Positions 13,896-17,572 of a stretch of DNA of 17,572 nt are shown here, one piece after another (the first letter of the stretch is position 1; each line of letters starts with the position of its first letter). The notes below the pieces were generated by a model. It searched no databases and was not told the DNA's origin. It saw only the letters and a program-made list of their open reading frames with translations. The stretch is from Erysipelotrichaceae bacterium UBA4808 (GTDB taxonomy: Bacteria; Bacillota_I; Bacilli_A; Erysipelotrichales; Erysipelotrichaceae): assembly GCA_002402585.1 (NCBI GenBank), contig DHGC01000039.1, positions 304 to 17,875 on the forward strand. The letters run 5' to 3'. A program made the translations under genes and the position numbers.

Positions 13896-14288
13896 TTATT
13901 GACCACCAAGGCCAATTCGGTTCAATGCTTTCAACAACGCGATTTGAGCACGTTTTGCATCAATATCAGGATCCTTAGATTTAAGTTGTTCTTCAGCCCG
14001 CATCTTCGCGTGTTCAGCTCGCGCAAAGTCGATTTCACCTTCATGTTCAACCGCATCGGACATGATGGTCGCTTCATTGTTCTTGAAGAATAGAACACCA
14101 CCTGCTACCGTATAGCGTTCACGTTCACCCTTGTGATCGGCTGACATAATGGAAATATTCAACATCGTGACCAAAGGCATGTGGTTACTTAAAAGTCCCA
14201 TTTCACCCTGAGGTGTCACAATATTTAGTTGTGTGGTTTCGAATGTCCGTATCGGCGCATCCGGCGTCACAATCTTGACAGTAAACAT
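13896..14288 (-). CDS. atpC: F-type ATP synthase epsilon subunit
   Basis: Part of the central stalk of F1; its C-terminal helices can brake ATP hydrolysis. The 130-residue protein has the N-terminal beta sandwich (about residues 1-85, with TPQGEMGLLSNHMPLVT) and the two-helix C-terminal domain rich in Ala, Glu and Arg. Normal length. It begins one base after the atpD stop, which suggests tight translational coupling. The Shine-Dalgarno inside the atpD end is weak. Confidence 0.95.
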   Translation of the reverse strand: MFTVKIVTPDAPIRTFETTQLNIVTPQGEMGLLSNHMPLVTMLNISIMSADHKGERERYTVAGGVLFFKNNEATIMSDAVEHEGEIDFARAEHAKMRAEEQLKSKDPDIDAKRAQIALLKALNRIGLGGQ

Positions 14289-14289
14289 G

Positions 14290-15687
14290 CTAATTGCCTA
14301 AACCTGTAGCTTTCGCTTCAGCTTCCTCAATTGAACCAACATACATGAAAGCTTGTTCAGGAAGGTGATCCGCTTTTCCATCTAAAATTGCTTTGAAACT
14401 ACGAACAGTTTCTTCTTTGCGAACAAAGATTCCTTTGATGCCATTGAACTGCTCAGCCACATGGAACGGTTGAGATAAGAAGTTACGGATACGACGTGCA
14501 CGATTAACGATCATCTTGTCTTCATCGGATAGTTCATCCATGCCTAAGATGGCAATGATATCTTGAAGCTCACGATAACGTTGAAGAATCTGTTGGACAC
14601 CGCGAGCAACATTGTAATGTTCATCCCCTACCAAGAGTGGATCCAACATACGACTGCTGGACTCAAGTGGATCAACCGCTGGGTAGATACCCAAAGCTGC
14701 GATGTTACGATCCAAAACCGTCTTTGCATCCAAATGTGAGAATGCTGTCGCAGGCGCTGGATCCGTCAAGTCATCTGCAGGTACATAAATCGCCTGAACC
14801 GATGTGATCGAACCACGTTTCGTGGACGTAATACGTTCTTGGAGTTGGCCCATTTCTGTAGCCAAAGTGGGTTGGTAACCAACCGCTGAAGGAATACGCC
14901 CCAATAAAGCACTTACTTCAGAACCCGCTTGTGTAAAGCGGAAGATATTATCAATAAAGAGAAGAACGTCTTGACCTTCTTGGTCGCGGAACGATTCTGC
15001 CATCGTCAAACCAGTCAAGGCAACACGCATACGTGCACCTGGAGATTCATTCATTTGGCCATAGACCAATACTGTTTTATTCAAAACGCCAGAGTCTTTC
15101 ATTTCATGGTAAAGATCATTCCCTTCACGGGTACGTTCACCGACACCCGCAACAACCGATAGACCACCATGCTCTGTCGCAATATTATGAATCAACTCTT
15201 GCATGACGACTGTCTTACCAACACCCGCACCACCAAACAAGCCAACTTTACCACCTTTGATATAAGGGCAGAGAAGGTCAACGACCTTGATTCCTGTCTC
15301 TAACATCTCAGCAGAAGTTTGTTGTTCATCAAAAGAAGGCGCTGCACGATGAATTGGCATACGACGAACACTCTTATCTATATCACCCAAGCCATCGATT
15401 GTTTCACCTAAAACATTGAACATACGTCCTAAGACATCACGCCCAACGGGTGTGCTAATCGCTGCACCTGTGTCAACGGCTTCCATACCACGTACACAAC
15501 CATCGGTGCTACCCATGGAGATGCAACGTACGACATCATCACCAACATGTTGCGCTACTTCGACCACAAGAACGCGATCTGGCATCATGATATTGACAGC
15601 ATTATTCAAATTGGGGAGCTCCCCTTCATTGAATCGAATGTCGACGACTGGTCCAATGACTTGGCTTATTTTACCTTTGTTTTGCAT
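14290..15687 (-). CDS. atpD: F-type ATP synthase beta subunit
   Basis: The catalytic subunit of F1, making ATP in the alpha3beta3 ring. The 465-residue protein is complete: N-terminal beta barrel (1-75), Walker A GGAGVGKT (152-159), GERTRE with the catalytic Glu184, Walker B LLFIDNIFR (242-250), an SxLGRIPSAVGYQPTL segment, and the DELSDED loop (384-390) that touches gamma. It has a strong ribosome binding site, AGGAGGT, about four bases before the ATG and overlapping the atpG stop. The sequence alone does not show whether protons or sodium ions drive the enzyme; the c subunit is outside the window. Confidence 0.98.
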   Translation of the reverse strand: MQNKGKISQVIGPVVDIRFNEGELPNLNNAVNIMMPDRVLVVEVAQHVGDDVVRCISMGSTDGCVRGMEAVDTGAAISTPVGRDVLGRMFNVLGETIDGLGDIDKSVRRMPIHRAAPSFDEQQTSAEMLETGIKVVDLLCPYIKGGKVGLFGGAGVGKTVVMQELIHNIATEHGGLSVVAGVGERTREGNDLYHEMKDSGVLNKTVLVYGQMNESPGARMRVALTGLTMAESFRDQEGQDVLLFIDNIFRFTQAGSEVSALLGRIPSAVGYQPTLATEMGQLQERITSTKRGSITSVQAIYVPADDLTDPAPATAFSHLDAKTVLDRNIAALGIYPAVDPLESSSRMLDPLLVGDEHYNVARGVQQILQRYRELQDIIAILGMDELSDEDKMIVNRARRIRNFLSQPFHVAEQFNGIKGIFVRKEETVRSFKAILDGKADHLPEQAFMYVGSIEEAEAKATGLGN

Positions 15688-15696
15688 CTTAACCTC

Positions 15697-16557
15697 CTAG
15701 AGTGCTTCTGCACCAGCGACAATTTCCGTTATTTCTTGGGTTATCGCAGCTTGTCGAGACTGATTGTATTTCAATACAAGATCATCAATGAGTTCTTCCG
15801 CATTATCCGTCGCATTATCCATTGCCATACGACGCGCAGCTTGTTCGCTCGTTTTCGATTCTAACCATAAACTATACATTAAGGATTGAACATACATCGG
15901 TACCAATTGATCGATCAAAGTAATCGCATCGGGTTCAAAGATGATGTCCTGTGTCAGATGTTCAGACTCAACAATACCAATATTTTGAGGTTTATGATCT
16001 GCTTGAATCGGCAGTAAAGTCATAATGCTTGGTTCAAATGTAAGTGTATTAACAAAGCGTGTGTAGAGGACCTGAATACCAGCGATCTCATTGTCATGAT
16101 AGGCCTTGATCATCCGATCCGCTTCTCGAGATATGTGACCATACGATAAGTTGTCTCCATTATTGATCTCACCGAATAGGGTATAACCTTCTTGTCTAAA
16201 CCAGGTTCGATTGCTAGATCCAATCACAAATAGAGGATTTTCTTTAGGAATCTCTGCTTTAATCTTATGTAGGATATTTGAATTATATCCACCACACAAG
16301 CCCATATCTGAAACAAAGATAACCGTTAAGATCTTTCCCTCACGTTTCGTAAGATAAGGGACATCTAAGACATTGGCATTATCAAGTACACGATGAAAAG
16401 TATGGAAAAGGGTATTCGCATAGGTGCGATACATTTCCATTTTATGTTTCATCCGTTGAAGCTTGCTCGTAGCGATAAGTTCCATCGCACTGGTAATCTT
16501 CTTGGTTGCTCGAACCGAACGGATTCTTCTTTTTAACGCTACTTTATTTTGAGCCAT
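15697..16557 (-). CDS. atpG: F-type ATP synthase gamma subunit
   Basis: The rotating central shaft of F1. The 286-residue protein has the two long coiled-coil ends: the N-terminal helix with RIRSVRATKKITSAMELI (about 11-28) and the C-terminal helix with RRMAMDNATDNAEELI (about 241-256). Between them lies the Rossmann-like middle domain with SDMGLCGGYN (about 83-92). Full length. It starts one base after the atpA stop with no strong ribosome binding site, which fits coupled translation, and ends nine bases before atpD. Confidence 0.97.
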   Translation of the reverse strand: MAQNKVALKRRIRSVRATKKITSAMELIATSKLQRMKHKMEMYRTYANTLFHTFHRVLDNANVLDVPYLTKREGKILTVIFVSDMGLCGGYNSNILHKIKAEIPKENPLFVIGSSNRTWFRQEGYTLFGEINNGDNLSYGHISREADRMIKAYHDNEIAGIQVLYTRFVNTLTFEPSIMTLLPIQADHKPQNIGIVESEHLTQDIIFEPDAITLIDQLVPMYVQSLMYSLWLESKTSEQAARRMAMDNATDNAEELIDDLVLKYNQSRQAAITQEITEIVAGAEAL

Positions 16558-16558
16558 T

Positions 16559-17572
16559 TTACTTTACACTCATCAAAAGGAACTGCTCCGTAAAGGCTTC
16601 CATCGCTTCTTTCATTTGAACTTCCAATTCTGGGCTGATAGCCTTAGACGTTTCAATCTCTTGAATCAAATGTGGATACTTAGAATCAAATATCGCCACA
16701 AGACGTTTAGCATATTCCGTAATGTTTTCAACGGGTATACGTTTGATAAACTTATGCTTGGCACTGAACAAGGTAACGACTTCTTGAGCCAATGTTAGAG
16801 GTTGGTATTGACCTTGTTTCAACAACTCCGTCAAACGTGCTCCATGTTCAATGACTTCTTTCGTAGCCGCATCCAAATCCGAACCAAACTGTGCAAAGGA
16901 TAATAATTCACGGTATTGTGCCAATTCAAACTTCAATGAAGAAGAGACTTGCTTCATGGCTTTGGTTTGAGCAGCTGATCCAACACGTGAAACAGATAGA
17001 CCGGAGTCAACTGCTGGTCTTGAACCCGCATTGAACAACTCTGTCTGTAAGAACAATTGTCCATCTGTAATTGAAATGACATTCGTCGGAATATACGCTG
17101 AAATATCCCCAGCTTGCGTTTCAATGATCGGTAGAGCTGTAATGGATCCTCCACCATAATCTTTATTTAATTTACATGCGCGTTCCAATAAACGACTGTG
17201 CAGATAGAAAACATCCCCAGGATACGCTTCACGTCCCGGTGGTCTTCTTAGCAACAAACTCATTGCACGATACGCAACCGCATGTTTGGATAAATCATCA
17301 TAAATGATCAAGACATCCTTGCCTTGTTCCAACCATTCTTCACCCATCGTACAACCTGCATATGGCGCAATGTATTGCAAAGGTGCCAATTCACTGGCCG
17401 TTGCTGAAACGATGACGGTATATTCCATCGCATGGTGTTGACGTAATTTTTCTACGATTTGCGCAACCGTCGAAGCTTTTTGACCAATCGCCACATAAAT
17501 ACAAATCATATTTTCATGTTTCTGATTGATGATGGTGTCGATAGCAATCGCCGTCTTACCCGTCTGACGGTC
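16559..17572 (-). CDS. atpA: F-type ATP synthase alpha subunit, 5' end cut by the window
   Basis: The non-catalytic nucleotide-binding subunit of F1. The frame stays open to the right edge; the visible 337 codons begin inside Walker A (DRQTGKTAIAIDT) and run to the natural C-terminus, so roughly the first third of the usual 500 residues lies outside. The internal ATG at 17509 is not the start. Visible marks include LLRRPPGREAYPGDVFYLHSR and the alpha signature GSRPAVDSGLSVSRVG (about 200 residues from the edge of the visible part). It is the first visible gene of the unit, followed by atpG after one base. The atpB/E/F/H genes presumably lie further right. Confidence 0.97.
   Translation of the reverse strand, partial: DRQTGKTAIAIDTIINQKHENMICIYVAIGQKASTVAQIVEKLRQHHAMEYTVIVSATASELAPLQYIAPYAGCTMGEEWLEQGKDVLIIYDDLSKHAVAYRAMSLLLRRPPGREAYPGDVFYLHSRLLERACKLNKDYGGGSITALPIIETQAGDISAYIPTNVISITDGQLFLQTELFNAGSRPAVDSGLSVSRVGSAAQTKAMKQVSSSLKFELAQYRELLSFAQFGSDLDAATKEVIEHGARLTELLKQGQYQPLTLAQEVVTLFSAKHKFIKRIPVENITEYAKRLVAIFDSKYPHLIQEIETSKAISPELEVQMKEAMEAFTEQFLLMSVK

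Noticed and set aside
15547..15864. 105-residue + strand open frame across the atpG/atpD junction
   Set aside because: It runs antisense to two conserved coding regions and has no family resemblance.
17507..17509. ATG as the start of atpA
   Set aside because: The frame is open to the window edge and encodes the Walker A motif upstream of this ATG, so it is internal.
1..17572. CRISPR arrays, insertion sequences, tRNA or rRNA genes, prophage
   Set aside because: No repeated spacer pattern, transposase, cloverleaf or phage gene was seen on reading; the window is nearly filled by conserved housekeeping genes.

Overview
The window looks like chromosomal core sequence of a low-to-moderate-GC Firmicute. 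A Bacilli/Erysipelotrichia-type lineage is my best inference, from the order tilS-hpt-ftsH-hslO-dusB-lysS, an F-type ATP synthase operon followed by a DUF1146 (YwzB-like) gene, AGGAGG-type ribosome binding sites, and an adenosylcobalamin-dependent ribonucleotide reductase. I cannot name the species. Coding density is very high. No intergenic gap exceeds 100 bases, and I see no rRNA, tRNA, insertion sequence, prophage or CRISPR array.

Left arm (1-4340, + strand): a cobalamin supply-and-use cassette. It holds an ECF-transporter S-component-like membrane protein, a PduO-type cob(I)alamin adenosyltransferase one base later, and a class II ribonucleotide reductase (nrdJ) 98 bp further on. Import, adenosylation and consumption of the cofactor therefore sit side by side. 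A hairpin terminator closes nrdJ. A separate small gene for a membrane-anchored ferritin-like DUF2202 protein follows and ends in a bidirectional terminator.

Right arm (4341-17572, - strand; read from the right edge leftwards): atpA (5' end off the window), atpG, atpD, atpC, a DUF1146 gene, mreB (with its own extended -10 promoter), a PemK/MazF-like gene with an N-terminal extension and no antitoxin neighbour, tilS, hpt, ftsH, hslO, dusB, lysS and a GNAT acetyltransferase. The unit combines energy generation (ATP synthase), cell shape (MreB), tRNA maturation and charging (TilS, DusB, LysS), purine salvage (Hpt) and membrane/redox proteostasis (FtsH, Hsp33).

Three things deserve a second look. 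First, the orphan PemK/MazF-like protein has His where MazF has its catalytic Arg and sits in a housekeeping operon. Second, terminator-like hairpins repeatedly start inside the stop codon of the preceding gene, and several stand directly before the next ribosome binding site with no room for a promoter. Third, the cobalamin cassette includes a C-terminally shortened adenosyltransferase. Several gene starts differ from the longest open frame because a Shine-Dalgarno sequence fixes a downstream ATG (GNAT, hpt, mreB, DUF1146).
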